This document shows positions 23,488 to 32,994 of a DNA stretch of 64,000 nt, in pieces. Source of the DNA: JAGWRA01 sp963711505 (GTDB taxonomy: Bacteria > Acidobacteriota > Vicinamibacteria > Vicinamibacterales > CAVVIG01). The translations under genes were made by a program, and so were the position numbers. The stretch's first letter is position 1. Each line of letters starts with the position of its first letter. The notes under the pieces are model-generated. The model worked only from the letters and a program-made list of their open reading frames with translations. It was not told where the DNA came from and did not search any database. Location: contig CAVQEJ010000003.1 of assembly GCA_963711505.1 (NCBI GenBank), forward strand, positions 124,001 to 188,000. Reading direction: 5' to 3'.

Positions 23488-24891
23488 TTATCGCTGCGCG
23501 CCGCCGCCCGTGTTCGACGTACCCGTGGGGGGCAGCTCCGGCTGCGGCGCCGTGGCCTGGGCCGGCGTCATCTGCTGGATGGCCGCCTTCAGGTTGCTCT
23601 CCGAGTCGATCAGGAACTGCGCCGAGATGACGACCCGTTCGCCCTCCTGCAGCCCGTCGGTGACCTGCCAGAGTCCGCTGCCCTGCAGGCCGAGCGTGAC
23701 CGGCCGCGCCTGGAAGAGTCCGTGTCCGCGATCCACCACGACGATGTTCCGCAAGCCGCTGTGAATGACCGCGTTCTCGGGGACGGCCAGCACGTGGCGG
23801 GCCGCCGGCACGTCGAACGTCACGTTCGCGTACATGTCGGCCCGCAGCCGGCCCCCGGGGTTCGGCATCTCGATCGACACCTTCATCGTCCGGGTCTTGG
23901 GATCCAGGTAGGGATAGATGAACCGGACGCGGCCCGTGTAGGTGTGGCCGGGGTTGTAGGGCAGGGTGATCGACGCGCGCTGGCCGAGCTTCAGCCAGGG
24001 GATCTGGTTCTCGAAGATGTCGGCGTCGATCCAGATGGTCGAGAGGTCGACCGTCTTGTAGAGGCGCATGCCGGCCTTGACGTACATCCCCTGCAGCGCC
24101 TGGTCCATCTTCTCGACGACGATGCCGGTGACCGGCGACAGGACGGAGATCGTGCGCTGCACCGTGCCCGCCCTGGCGAGCGCGTCGATCTGCGCGTCGC
24201 TCATGTCCCAGAACCGCAGCCGCTGCCGGGCCGACGAGACGAGGGCCTGCGCGCGCGCGGCCATGTCGGGATACGGGGTCGCGGCCATCTGCGCCGCGTA
24301 GTGGATGGCCTGCAGGTACTCCTGCTCGGTCGTCACCAGCTGCGGGCTGTAGATGTCGAACAGCCGCTCGCCCTTGTGGACCGGCTGGCCGACGTAGTTG
24401 ACGTAGACCTTCTCGATCCAGCCGTCGTATTTCGTGTTCACCCAGGCGACCTGCCGGTCGTTGTAGGTGAGGTTCCCGACCGTCCGGATCGTGAACGGAA
24501 TGTCCGTGCGCCGTACGGGCTCCGACTGGACGCCCATGTCCTGAACGAACCTCGGATCGATCTTCACGACGCCTGCCGTGCCGCCTCCTTCGTCCGCGTA
24601 GACGGGCACGAGGTCCATGCCCATCGGCGACTGGCCGGGCGTGTCGCTGACGTAGTCCGGGTTCATCGGCGCGCGCCAGTAGATTACCTTGCGCGGACCG
24701 TCGGCCGGCGCGACGGCGGTCGAGCCGCCCGCGGCCGCTGGACCGGTGGCCGCGGCCGGCAGGGTGGCGACGCGCGCGCGGCTGGCCCACGGCCAACCGA
24801 GCGGATTGACGAAGACGAGGACCGTGAGGGCCGCGCCGAGCACGAACGCCGACAGGCCGAGGAGGAAAGGCTTCATGGTGTTCCTCGTCAT
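23488..24891 (-). CDS. cusB: Periplasmic adaptor of the metal efflux pump (CusB-type)
   Basis: A membrane-fusion protein of 467 residues. After one N-terminal membrane anchor comes a heavy-metal-binding segment (YWRAPMNPDYVSDTPGQSP, then MGMDLVPVY), which in CusB-type adaptors binds the metal through Met and Tyr-His-like residues. Barrel-sandwich and beta-barrel regions follow. ATG 24891 overlaps the stop of the outer-membrane gene as ATGA; a second ATG lies 15 nt later. The C-terminal tail is Pro/Gln-rich and probably unstructured. Confidence 0.93.
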   Translation of the reverse strand: MTRNTMKPFLLGLSAFVLGAALTVLVFVNPLGWPWASRARVATLPAAATGPAAAGGSTAVAPADGPRKVIYWRAPMNPDYVSDTPGQSPMGMDLVPVYADEGGGTAGVVKIDPRFVQDMGVQSEPVRRTDIPFTIRTVGNLTYNDRQVAWVNTKYDGWIEKVYVNYVGQPVHKGERLFDIYSPQLVTTEQEYLQAIHYAAQMAATPYPDMAARAQALVSSARQRLRFWDMSDAQIDALARAGTVQRTISVLSPVTGIVVEKMDQALQGMYVKAGMRLYKTVDLSTIWIDADIFENQIPWLKLGQRASITLPYNPGHTYTGRVRFIYPYLDPKTRTMKVSIEMPNPGGRLRADMYANVTFDVPAARHVLAVPENAVIHSGLRNIVVVDRGHGLFQARPVTLGLQGSGLWQVTDGLQEGERVVISAQFLIDSESNLKAAIQQMTPAQATAPQPELPPTGTSNTGGGAQR

Positions 24892-26222
24892 TTCTCCGGA
24901 AAGGCGGTGCCCAGCGCGTGTTCGAGCCGGGCGAGCGCGACGAGATAGTCGGCGACGTTCCGCGCATTGATCAGCCGCACACTCAGTCGGCTCCGCTCGC
25001 TGTCGAGCAGATCGAGCAGGCCGAGCTGACCGTTCTCGTACGCTGCTTCCGAGGCGCGCAGTTCCTGCTCGGTCTGCGGCAGCAGCACGTCGGTGAAGAG
25101 GCGCACCTGTTCGCGCAGCGTCTGGAGCCGCACGACCTCGTCGCGGATGGTGAACGTCATCTGGTTGCGGACGTCCGTCCGTTGGAACTCGTCGGCCGAC
25201 AGCGTGTCGGCCGCGCGGGTGACGTCGGCGCGGTACTTGTCGCGATGGATCGGCAGCGTGAAGCCGGCCATCACCGTCAGCGCGTTCTTGCCGTTGTCGG
25301 GCGGCGGCTGGGCCACGCCGGCGGCGTCGCCGCGGCGGCCGATGTTGATGAAGCCGGCGCTCAGCGTGAGATCCGGCCAGAAGTTCTTCTTCGCGAGATC
25401 GATGGCCGAGCGATCGCCGGCGATGAGCGCCAAAACGCCCTGCAGGTCGGGACGATGCGCGTCGCCGAGCGCGTAGAGCCGGGCCAGGTCGAGCGGCACA
25501 GGCGCCGGCAGCGCGAGCGCGGTCACCGGCGGCACCGCGGCCGACGGATCGCGCGCCATCAGCGTGTTCAGGCGCGCGGCGAGGGACGTCCGCTGCTGCT
25601 GCAGCAGGTCCAGGCGGCTGACGATCTGCGTGAGTCCGGCCTGCAGCTTGATGACGCCCTGCTGCAGCCCCTGCCCGGTGGCGTACCGGTCGCGCGCCAC
25701 CTGCTCGTAGTGGTTGAGCAGCGCCTGCTCTTCACGCGTAATGCCGAGCGCGGCGTCCACGTACCCGAGGTTGTAGTACGCCTCCTTCACCTGCGCGATG
25801 ATGTCGCGCTGGCGGGCCGCGTAACGGGCCCGCGCGGCCGCCGCTCCCTGGGCGGCCACCTTGCCGCGCAAATCGAGCTTGCCGAACCACGGTACCGGCT
25901 GGCTGAAGGTGTAGCTGTTGAGTTGCGGGCCGACGCGCGTCTCGACGCTGCGCAGCGACTGGCCGATCGTCAGCATCGGATCGGGCAGCGTGGAGGCCAT
26001 GTCGATCTGCTGTTCGGCGGATTGCGCGCGCGCGAGTGCTTCCTGAACCGACGGGTTCGCGGCCAGGGCCGCGTCAACGTCGCCCGTCAGCACGGGGTCG
26101 TCCGCATAGAAGCCGGGAGCCGCCGCGGGAGATGGCGGCGGCGCTGCCTGCAGACCGGCCGAGCCCGCCGAGAGCACCACCGCGAAGAGAGCCGCCGGGA
26201 GAATCCGCCTGAACGTGCACAT
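24888..26222 (-). CDS. TolC-family outer-membrane efflux protein (CusC-type)
   Basis: A protein of 444 residues with a signal peptide (MCTFRRILPAALFAVVLSAG) and the long helical TolC repeats: SAEQQIDMASTLPDPML and the matching C-terminal SEAAYENGQLGLLDLLDSER. It is the outer-membrane channel of the pump encoded downstream. I chose ATG 26222 because the signal peptide begins there; longer in-frame starts add a charged leader. Confidence 0.92.
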   Translation of the reverse strand: MCTFRRILPAALFAVVLSAGSAGLQAAPPPSPAAAPGFYADDPVLTGDVDAALAANPSVQEALARAQSAEQQIDMASTLPDPMLTIGQSLRSVETRVGPQLNSYTFSQPVPWFGKLDLRGKVAAQGAAAARARYAARQRDIIAQVKEAYYNLGYVDAALGITREEQALLNHYEQVARDRYATGQGLQQGVIKLQAGLTQIVSRLDLLQQQRTSLAARLNTLMARDPSAAVPPVTALALPAPVPLDLARLYALGDAHRPDLQGVLALIAGDRSAIDLAKKNFWPDLTLSAGFINIGRRGDAAGVAQPPPDNGKNALTVMAGFTLPIHRDKYRADVTRAADTLSADEFQRTDVRNQMTFTIRDEVVRLQTLREQVRLFTDVLLPQTEQELRASEAAYENGQLGLLDLLDSERSRLSVRLINARNVADYLVALARLEHALGTAFPEK

Positions 26223-26361
26223 GTCCGACACCCTGCGCGTGAAAGCCTGCTTCGGCCTGCCAGCGGGCAGCCGAGGCCATCCGTGAGCTCCGCGGCCGGA
26301 CGGATCGCGAGACACGACGCGCGTCCGAACGCGAAGCGGGACTACGAGGCTGACGGGAGTG

Positions 26362-26727
26362 TCAGATGAGGAGGGTCGACAGCAGCAGGAGAAGCGGGCG
26401 GGTTCGATGACCGTGTGTGGGAGGCCGTTCGAACCGCAGCGGCGATGCGAGCGCCAGCGGCGACGCCGATTCGTGGACCGGCATCATCGCCATGAGAGGA
26501 TCCGCCTGCAGGTGCGCGGCCGGTGCGACGGCCGGCGCCTGGGGAGCCGCCTTCATGCAGCACGGCCGCGGGGCCATGGGAAGCGACGTCGATCCGCAGT
26601 GCGACCGGACCATGCACATCGGCCCGGCACATTCCGCCATGGCCGGCGAGGTGGCCGCCACGCCGAAGGTGGCGACGAGCGCGATGATGAGCGTGCGGAG
26701 TCCGCGAGTCATGGTCCTGTTCACCAT
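26362..26727 (-). CDS. Small secreted Cys/Met/His-containing protein upstream of the efflux operon
   Basis: A protein of 121 residues, or 116 from the second ATG at 26712. It has a signal peptide (LRTLIIALVATFGVAATSPAMA) and then a segment rich in Cys, Met and His (CAGPMCMVRSHCG, PCCMKA, MAMMPVH), ending in a Leu-rich tail. No family is recognised. It precedes the metal-efflux operon by 139 nt on the same strand, so it may bind or sense the exported metal; that is inference. The composition would also fit an unrelated small exported protein. Confidence 0.6.
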   Translation of the reverse strand: MVNRTMTRGLRTLIIALVATFGVAATSPAMAECAGPMCMVRSHCGSTSLPMAPRPCCMKAAPQAPAVAPAAHLQADPLMAMMPVHESASPLALASPLRFERPPTHGHRTRPLLLLLSTLLI

Positions 26728-26965
26728 CCTACACCCTAGCAGGCAGCGTGCCACATGCAGTGGCGGTCGGGCCGCACGAAATATCCCGTATTCATGGGCG
26801 CACGCCGGATCCGTTCCTGACAGATCTGAGCCATTCGGATGGGAAGAATTTCGCGCTCTCCAGAGCGGAGACGCACGGCGCGCCGATTTCGGGTGGCACG
26901 GTGCAGGTCCAGGCCCTGCTGCTGCACTCTGCACCCGGCACATCGCACGGATCAGGAAGGTTCGA

Positions 26966-27042
26966 TGGTCGGGGCGCTCGGATTCGAACCGAGGATCTCC
27001 TGCTCCCAAAGCAGGCGCGTTGCCAGGCTACGCTACGCCCCG
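26966..27042 (-). tRNA. tRNA-Pro (anticodon UGG)
   Basis: Read on the minus strand, the acceptor stem CGGGGCG pairs with CGCCCCG, the anticodon stem CCTGC/GCAGG carries loop TTTGGGA with anticodon TGG, and the T arm has GGTTCGAATCC. Discriminator A and an encoded CCA end complete a 77-nt cloverleaf. Confidence 0.95.
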
Positions 27043-27199
27043 ACGCTTCCTATCTTCTCGTACTTTCACCCCGAGGCCACGCCAACATCTTGACGCTCCA
27101 ACAATCCGGATCCGGGTGACCCTGCCATGGCGATCGTTTGCCGATTTTCTTTCCTGCCAGTGTTCGTCCTACACGAGACGAGCGGGTATCATACGGGCG

Positions 27200-28492
27200 A
27201 TGCCTGACGCCACCGCCGCCGTGCTTGCCGCTGTCGACGCCCAGCGTGACGATCTCGTCGCGTTCATCCAGAGTCTCGTGCAGACGCCGAGTTTGCCAGG
27301 CGCCGAGCGCCCGGCTCACGCCCTGGTGGCGGCTCGCCTCACGACGATGGGACTCGGTGTGGACGTGGTGCCAATCGAGTACCAGAAGATCAAGGACCAT
27401 CCGGCGTTCTGCGACGACGGGATTCCGTTCGGCGACCGCATCAACATCGTGGCCCAGTGGCGTGGGGCCGGGCCGGATGGAACGAAGGCGGATGAGCCGG
27501 GCGGTTCGCTGATCCTCAACGGGCACCTCGACGTCGTGTCGCCGGGCGATGAATCGCGATGGACGGGATCGCCGTGGAGTGGCGCCGTCCGGAAGGGCCG
27601 GATCTACGGTCGCGGCGCCTGCGACATGAAGAGCGGCGTGTCCGCCATGATCTTCGCCGTGGCCGCACTGAAGGCCGCCGGCGTTACGCTCGAGCACGAC
27701 GTGCTGATCGAGAGCGTGAGCGGCGAGGAGAGCGGCGGCGCGGGAACGCTGGCGACGATCGTGAAGGGCTATCGCGCCGATGCCGCCATCATCATGGAGC
27801 CGACCTCGCTGAAGGTGTGCCCCGTGCAGGCCGGCGCGCTGACCTTCCGGCTGAAGGTCCGCGGCCGGTCGGTCCACGCCTGCATCAAGCAGGAAGGGGT
27901 GAGCGCCATCGACAAGGCCTGCCTCCTGATGAACGCGCTGCTCGATCTCGAGCGCGAGCGGCACCGGGCGACTTCGAACGCCCTGTACCCCGATCCGATG
28001 CACATCGCGCCGATCAGCGTCGGCACCATCCGCGGCGGCAACTGGCCGTCGACCGTGCCCGAGGAGGTCGTGCTCGAAGGACGGTACGGCGTGCTGCCGG
28101 GCGAGTCGATCGGCGAGGCGCGACAGGTGATGGCCGGGGCGCTCACGCGCGTCGCCTCGAACGATCCCTGGCTGGCGAAGAACCCACCCGTGCTCGAGTG
28201 GTTCGAAGGGCAGTTCGAGTCGGGCCAGACGAGGCTCGACGCTCCGGTCATCGGCGTGCTCGGCGACTGCCACGAGAGGGTCCTCGGAGCGAGACCCGTG
28301 ATCGAAGGCGTCACCTACGGGTCGGACCTGCGCCTGTTCACGAATCACGCCGGCATGCCCGCCGTGCTCTACGGCCCGGGCGACGTCCACGAGGCCCACG
28401 CCGTCGACGAGTCGATCGAGATAGAAGAGATCATGCAGGCCACCCGCGTGCTGGCCCTCACCATCTTCCAGTGGTGCCACGGGCGCCTCTAG
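27200..28492 (+). CDS. M20-family metallopeptidase / amidohydrolase (ArgE/DapE-like)
   Basis: A cytoplasmic di-zinc hydrolase of 430 residues. Metal-site motifs are GHLDVVSPG (about residues 107-115), GRGACDMKSG and the general-base SGEESGG, followed by a dimerisation domain insert (VRGRSVHAC) and a C-terminal His in VHEAHAVDE. The family cleaves N-acyl or peptide bonds of small substrates, for example acetylornithine or succinyl-diaminopimelate; which one cannot be decided here. The ATG at 27200 has no strong ribosome-binding site. It is monocistronic. Confidence 0.88.
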   Translation: MPDATAAVLAAVDAQRDDLVAFIQSLVQTPSLPGAERPAHALVAARLTTMGLGVDVVPIEYQKIKDHPAFCDDGIPFGDRINIVAQWRGAGPDGTKADEPGGSLILNGHLDVVSPGDESRWTGSPWSGAVRKGRIYGRGACDMKSGVSAMIFAVAALKAAGVTLEHDVLIESVSGEESGGAGTLATIVKGYRADAAIIMEPTSLKVCPVQAGALTFRLKVRGRSVHACIKQEGVSAIDKACLLMNALLDLERERHRATSNALYPDPMHIAPISVGTIRGGNWPSTVPEEVVLEGRYGVLPGESIGEARQVMAGALTRVASNDPWLAKNPPVLEWFEGQFESGQTRLDAPVIGVLGDCHERVLGARPVIEGVTYGSDLRLFTNHAGMPAVLYGPGDVHEAHAVDESIEIEEIMQATRVLALTIFQWCHGRL

Positions 28493-28877
28493 CCCTGGTC
28501 GCCTGGGGCCGTCTCGAACCGAACCCGTCCCCACGGCGCAGCGCGGCTCAGGACCTCTGCAGTCCTTCAGTACACACCCCGTCTCCGGTCCAGACAGCTC
28601 AGGCGGCGCCCGGGCTCGACCGGTGCTGCTGACGAGCTGCGTGACGCGCCAGCAAACTATTGATATTGAAGTCGTTATCTTGAAGTGACTCGACCGTCTG
28701 AAGGGGGCCGTGTTCACTGGTACGCCGGTTGCTGGGTTGGAGCGATGGTTTTTAACGATTCAACCCTTCCAACCGCGTGGCACCCAGTATCCCGCCCTTG
28801 AGCCGTCGCCACCGGTGAGACGCCCTTCCGCTCCTTCCCGGGCGGCAGACCTTCGGGTCTCCGCCCGCGGCTCGGAC
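28493..28877. other. Convergent intergenic region without a gene
   Basis: These 385 nt separate the M20 gene (+) from rdgB (-). I see no plausible coding sequence. It contains a short AT-rich patch around 28655-28690 and, at its right end, the stable hairpin listed separately. Confidence 0.6.
28839..28867 (-). terminator. Stem-loop with TTCG tetraloop downstream of rdgB
   Basis: A 12-bp stem with one bulged base (CGGGCGG-C-AGACC / GGTCT-CCGCCCG) closes on TTCG as read on the plus strand. It stands 11 nt past the rdgB stop. No T-run follows, so termination is likely but not certain. Confidence 0.6.
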
Positions 28878-29487
28878 TCAACGCTCTGAGCTCTGCGCCA
28901 GCCAGCGATCCAGTTCCTGCCTGAACGTACGGAACGCCTTGCCGCGGTGGCTGACGGCCGACTTCTCGGCCTGCGACACCTGGGCCAGCGTGCGGCCGAA
29001 GGGGGGATAGAAGAAGACGGGGTCGTACCCGAACCCGTGCTCGCCGGCCGGTTCCGGGGCGATCGTTCCCTCGATCGTGCCCCTCGTCTCGATGACGATG
29101 CCGGGGCCGACGGCCATCGCCACCGCACAGACGAAGCGCGCCGCACTGGTCACCGCACCCCGCGTGCGCAGCCCCTCGTAGATGAGCCGGAATTTCTCGG
29201 CGTAGGGAGCCTCGACGCCTCCGAAGCGGGCCGACTCGACGCCGGGCAGGCGATCGAGCACGTCGACCTCCAGCCCGGAGTCCTCGGCCACGGCCGGCAG
29301 GCCGGTGGCCGCCGCGTAGTACCCGGGCCTTCTGGCGGGCGTTGTCCTCGAACGTCCGGCCCGTCTCCTCGGGCGCCGGGATGTCGGGAAAGTCGGCGAG
29401 GGTCGCCAGCTCCACCGGCAGGCCCTCGAGGATCCGATCGATCTCGCGCAGCTTACCCGGGTTGGTGGTCGCGACCAGCAGTCGCAT
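28878..29487 (-). CDS. rdgB: XTP/dITP diphosphatase (non-canonical purine NTP pyrophosphatase; one frameshift)
   Basis: House-cleaning enzyme that hydrolyses deaminated purine nucleotides so they are not incorporated into DNA. The substrate loop ATTNPGKLREI is at the N-terminus; after the break AEDSGLEVD, GFGYDPVF and SHRGKAF follow, all Ham1/RdgB signatures. An extra base in the run at 29322-29324 splits the gene; removing it gives about 202 residues, the normal length. An upstream in-frame ATG at 29502, just before the rph stop, is an alternative start. It follows rph in the same operon, as in many bacteria. Confidence 0.9.
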
Positions 29488-29503
29488 CGGCCGTGGGGGC
29501 ATG

Positions 29504-30223
29504 TCAGAGATCGCCGACGATGGCCCGCTGCTTGGCGATGAGCGTGGCGATGCCGGCGTCAGCGAGGTCGAGCAGCGCCAGCAGGGCATCGCGACCGAAC
29601 GGCAGGGCCTCGGCCGTTCCCTGCACCTCGACGTATCGGCCGTCACCGGTCTTCACGATGTTCATGTCGACCTCGGCGACCGAATCCTCTTCGTATGCCA
29701 GGTCGAGCATCGGACTGCCCTTCACGATGCCGACGCTGGTGGCGGCGACGTAGTCGCGGACGGGCATGGTCTTGATGACGCCGGCGGTGACGATGCGGCG
29801 GGCGGCGAGCGCCAGCGCGACGAACGCGCCGGTGATCGACGCGGTCCGCGTGCCGCCGTCGGCCTGGATCACGTCGCAGTCCACCCAGATCGTCCGTTCC
29901 CCCAGGGCTTCCAGGTTCATCACCGAGCGGAGCGACCGGCCGATGAGCCGCTGGATTTCCTGCGTGCGTCCGCCGACCTTGCCGGCCGTCGATTCGCGGG
30001 TCATCCGCGTGTTGGTCGCGCGGGGCAGCATGCCGTACTCGGCCGTCACCCATCCCTTGCCGGTGTTCCGCAGGAAGGGGGGGACCCGGTCCTCCACGCT
30101 CGCCGTGCAGATCACCCTCGTGCGGCCGGCCGAGATGAGGACCGATCCCTCGGCGTGCTCGATGAAGTGGGGGTTGATCGTGGTGTCGCGGAGCTGGTCG
30201 AGCTGGCGGTTGTCGGATCGCAT
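29504..30223 (-). CDS. rph: Ribonuclease PH
   Basis: Phosphorolytic 3'-5' exoribonuclease that trims tRNA 3' ends. The 239-residue protein is full length, with phosphate-site and catalytic motifs RGTxR-like GGRTQEIQRLIGRSLR, DCDVIQADGGTRTASITG and VEVQGTAEALPF. ATG 30223 is chosen; a longer frame extends upstream without support. It lies between the GerMN gene and rdgB in an operon order that recalls the gerM-rph-ysnA order of Bacillus. Confidence 0.95.
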   Translation of the reverse strand: MRSDNRQLDQLRDTTINPHFIEHAEGSVLISAGRTRVICTASVEDRVPPFLRNTGKGWVTAEYGMLPRATNTRMTRESTAGKVGGRTQEIQRLIGRSLRSVMNLEALGERTIWVDCDVIQADGGTRTASITGAFVALALAARRIVTAGVIKTMPVRDYVAATSVGIVKGSPMLDLAYEEDSVAEVDMNIVKTGDGRYVEVQGTAEALPFGRDALLALLDLADAGIATLIAKQRAIVGDL

Positions 30224-30288
30224 ACGGATCGGCTTCTCTCCGGTTGGCCGGTGCCGGTGCGGAGGCACCGGCCGGCGGGGGGGCGTGT

Positions 30289-30899
30289 TCAGCGCCGGGC
30301 GCCGGACGGCGGCGGGGCCGGCGACGGCGTCTGGACGATGGTCAGATCCTTCTGCAGGGGGCGCCGCAGGTCGACGTGGCCTGCGAGCGTGTCGACCTCC
30401 TGGCCGTTCACGAGGATCTGCACGGCCGAGATCGCCGGCAGGTTCACCGTGAGCGCATCGACGATGGTGTACACCGTCTGCAGCTCGGCCGTGGTGCCGC
30501 CCGGATGGTTCGTGCTCGCTTCCGGACTGAGGTCGACGTACGCGTCGCCCTTGTCGGTCACGTAGAGCGCCAGCAGGGTCGTCCCCGTCGGAATGGCCGA
30601 GACGAGCGGCGGCTGAACCGCGGCCAGCTGCGCGTTGACGATCGCCGTGGCCTGGTCGACGGTGGTGGCGCCGAACGGCACCTCGCGCTCGACCGCCGAG
30701 AGGTGCAGGCCATCGTTCGCCACGTAGAAGAGGCGGGCGGTGATTTCCGGCCCGCGTCGGCTGGTGACGAGGCGATGGGCGACGCGTCCGTGGACGCCGG
30801 CGCGGCGGCCCGGTGCGGCAGCATCACGAAGAGCAGCCACGCCACCAGGAGGGCGGCGGCCACGATGCCGCCGGCGACGAGCAGGCGGTTGCGGGTCAT
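30289..30899 (-). CDS. GerMN-domain lipoprotein-like or membrane-anchored protein (one frameshift)
   Basis: Starting at ATG 30899 the protein begins with a membrane anchor (LLVAGGIVAAALLVAWLLFVMLP). The conserved GerMN domain (ITARLFYVANDGLHL, ALYVTDKGDAYVDLS, VYTIVDALTVNL, QILVNGQEVDTLAGHVD) lies in another frame, which requires a missing base (or two extra) near 30749-30754. This is the only break in the window that is not a single added base. The merged protein has about 203 residues. GerMN domains occur in spore germination and cell-envelope proteins; with a cell-wall amidase just upstream, an envelope role is likely. Confidence 0.8.
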
Positions 30900-30923
30900 C
30901 GACGTCCTCGACTTCCTCGGACG

Positions 30924-32534
30924 TCATCGGCCCGCTCCCGGCCCGGCGGCGGGCGTCCGGTGCTGCTGGCCGACGTAGTCACGGAACTGCACGACGGCGG
31001 CATAGAGCGCCTGCACGATCGTGTTCTGGTAGGCGGCCGTGCCGAGCTGGTTCTCGTCGTCGGGATTCGTCAGGTAGCCCATCTCGACGAGCACCGCCGG
31101 CATGTTGGCGCCGACGAGCACCCGCAGCGGCGCCTGCGTGATGCCGCGTCCGTCGAGCGCCACGTGCCCTTCGAACTGCTTCTCGATCATCTGCGCGAAG
31201 GTCTGCGACTGGCCGATGAAGCGGGCCTGCGCCAGCTGCCAGGGGACGATTTCCAGCGTCCGCGATCCGCCGCCGAACACCGGCAGCTGCTGCGCGTCGG
31301 CTTCCGCCTGCTGCGTGGCCTGCGCCGCGTCGCGGTCGAGTCCGAGGTAGAAGATCTCCGCGCCCCGCACGCCGCTGCGGAACGAGGCGTTCGCGTGCAG
31401 GCTCAGGAACAGATCGGCCTTGTTGTTGTTCGCCATCGAGGCCCGCTCGTCGGCGCTCAGCGTCTGGTCGCTGGTGCGCGTCAGCAGCACCCGTACCCCG
31501 AGCCGTCCTTCGATGGTCGCCTTCAACTGGCGCGCGACCGCCATCGTCACGTCCTTCTCGAGCGTGCCGTTCGGGCCCTTCACGCCGGGGTCGCTGCCGC
31601 CGTGCCCCGGGTCGATGACGATCGTCTGGATCGACGCCTGGGGCGCGCCGGGCAGCACGGGCGGCGGCGGCGGGACCGCGGGGGGAATGGTCGTCCGCGC
31701 CGGCGGTGCCGGGGACGGTGAAGGGGGCGGCGTCGGGACCGGCGTGCCGGTCTGGGCCGGCAGCACGTCGATCTCGATCCGGCCGGTGGCCGCATCGATC
31801 GACTGCGTCGACGTGCGGAACGAACCCGCACCGGGGCCGAGCTCGATGACGAGCGTTGCCGGCGGCGCGGTCGTCAGCCCGCGAATCAGCGCGCCGGCCG
31901 TCGCCGCGGCGGGCAGCTGCGGGTCGAGCCCGTCCGCCTGGAAGGCGATCCGGATCTGCCCTCCGCTGCGCGTGATGCTCTCGGGGGTCCTCGGCCGCAC
32001 GTCGATCGTGACACGGGCCCCCAATCCGGCCGGCTGCACGCTGGCCGTCAGCCGCGGGACGCGCAGGCCGCCGACGATGAGCAGGCGGGAGTCGGGGCGC
32101 AGGTCGACCGGCGTGTCGTAGATGATCGCCAGGGCGCGGCTCACGAATTCGATCGGCACGAACCAGCGGCCGCTCACGCGGGTCGGCGCGGCGGGCAGCG
32201 AGACGAGGCGGCCGTTGACCGACAGCAGCGTCTGGTCGGGCGTCAGCACGATCGTCTTGCCCTGGTAGGAGACCGTGAGGGCGCCCGGCGTGTCCGCGTG
32301 GACCTGGAGCTGGAAGATGGCGGCGAGCTCGTCGAGGCCGAACATCTCGCGGCCCCGGATGTCGGTGGTCGCCAGCGCCCGGCGTCCGGAGGCGGTGAGC
32401 AGGGTGTACGGCGTGCCCGCCCGCATGGTCTGGGCGGCGCGCCCGCTGGCCACGACGCCGAAGGCGCCGAGGACTCCGAGGGCGGTCGCGAGCAGGAGCG
32501 CGCGGGCGGCGAGGCCGTGGGGACGTGATCTCAA
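30924..32534 (-). CDS. N-acetylmuramoyl-L-alanine amidase (AmiC-like)
   Basis: A secreted peptidoglycan amidase of 536 residues. It has an N-terminal signal, a domain resembling the copper-amine-oxidase N-terminal fold (about 55-140), an AMIN-like beta domain (about 150-250), a Pro/Thr-rich linker (about 255-295) and a C-terminal Amidase_3 domain with zinc ligands in VIDPGHGG, LEKDV and LSLHAN and the catalytic Glu in VEMGYLTN. The start appears to be TTG 32534. It begins the operon amidase-GerMN-rph-rdgB. Confidence 0.92.
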   Translation of the reverse strand: MRSRPHGLAARALLLATALGVLGAFGVVASGRAAQTMRAGTPYTLLTASGRRALATTDIRGREMFGLDELAAIFQLQVHADTPGALTVSYQGKTIVLTPDQTLLSVNGRLVSLPAAPTRVSGRWFVPIEFVSRALAIIYDTPVDLRPDSRLLIVGGLRVPRLTASVQPAGLGARVTIDVRPRTPESITRSGGQIRIAFQADGLDPQLPAAATAGALIRGLTTAPPATLVIELGPGAGSFRTSTQSIDAATGRIEIDVLPAQTGTPVPTPPPSPSPAPPARTTIPPAVPPPPPVLPGAPQASIQTIVIDPGHGGSDPGVKGPNGTLEKDVTMAVARQLKATIEGRLGVRVLLTRTSDQTLSADERASMANNNKADLFLSLHANASFRSGVRGAEIFYLGLDRDAAQATQQAEADAQQLPVFGGGSRTLEIVPWQLAQARFIGQSQTFAQMIEKQFEGHVALDGRGITQAPLRVLVGANMPAVLVEMGYLTNPDDENQLGTAAYQNTIVQALYAAVVQFRDYVGQQHRTPAAGPGAGR

Positions 32535-32704
32535 GTGGAACCGTGACTGCCGCGAGGACAGCGAATGGACAGCGGCTGCCGGTCGCCGGCAGCAGCGCGG
32601 TCCGCCTCAGAGGTCGTGCCTCTATTCTACCGGAAGCGGGCCGCTGGACGGTTGCGCGGCCGGCCGCGCCCGCGGTACCCTCGCGGAGGCGGCGGCGTCG
32701 CCGC

Positions 32705-32962
32705 TCAGCCCATCACGCGTGCCGCGACGTTGGTATCGAGGAAGAAGCCGGTCACCGAGGCCCGCACGTGGGAGCCGGCCAGCGGGCTCACACGGTTCAC
32801 CTTGTGCATCAGCCCGCGTTTGATCACGATCAGCCGGTTCGGAATCGGTGCGATGAAGCGTCCCGCGGTGCAGCCGGACTGGGGATGGACCGGCGCGCGG
32901 ACGGCGAGCGGATCGAACCGGCGGCGCAGAAGGGGCTCTCGAACGTGAGATCCATGGGGCAA
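32705..32962 (-). pseudogene. Remnant resembling the C-terminal end of a 2OG-Fe(II) oxygenase
   Basis: The last 50 or so codons (SGCTAGRFIAPIPNRLIVIK, then GLMHKVNRVSPLAGSHVRAS, then VTGFF) look like the distal His and 2-oxoglutarate Arg part of a prolyl-hydroxylase-type oxygenase. The N-terminal codons in the same frame look random, and plausible upstream sequence is in another frame. It is too short to be an active enzyme. It may be a decayed gene or a frameshifted small protein. Confidence 0.4.
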
Positions 32963-32994
32963 TCGTCTGAATCGGTCCAGGAGAAGACGCCGGG

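Noticed and set aside
26736..26948. 70-codon minus-strand frame upstream of the small Cys/Met/His gene
   Set aside because: It has no ribosome-binding site or plausible composition, and its end lies too close to the next gene start to leave room for that gene's own promoter.
26748..27119. Open frames crossing the tRNA-Pro gene
   Set aside because: The peptide ARIRTEDLL is the usual artefact of translating a tRNA antisense strand.
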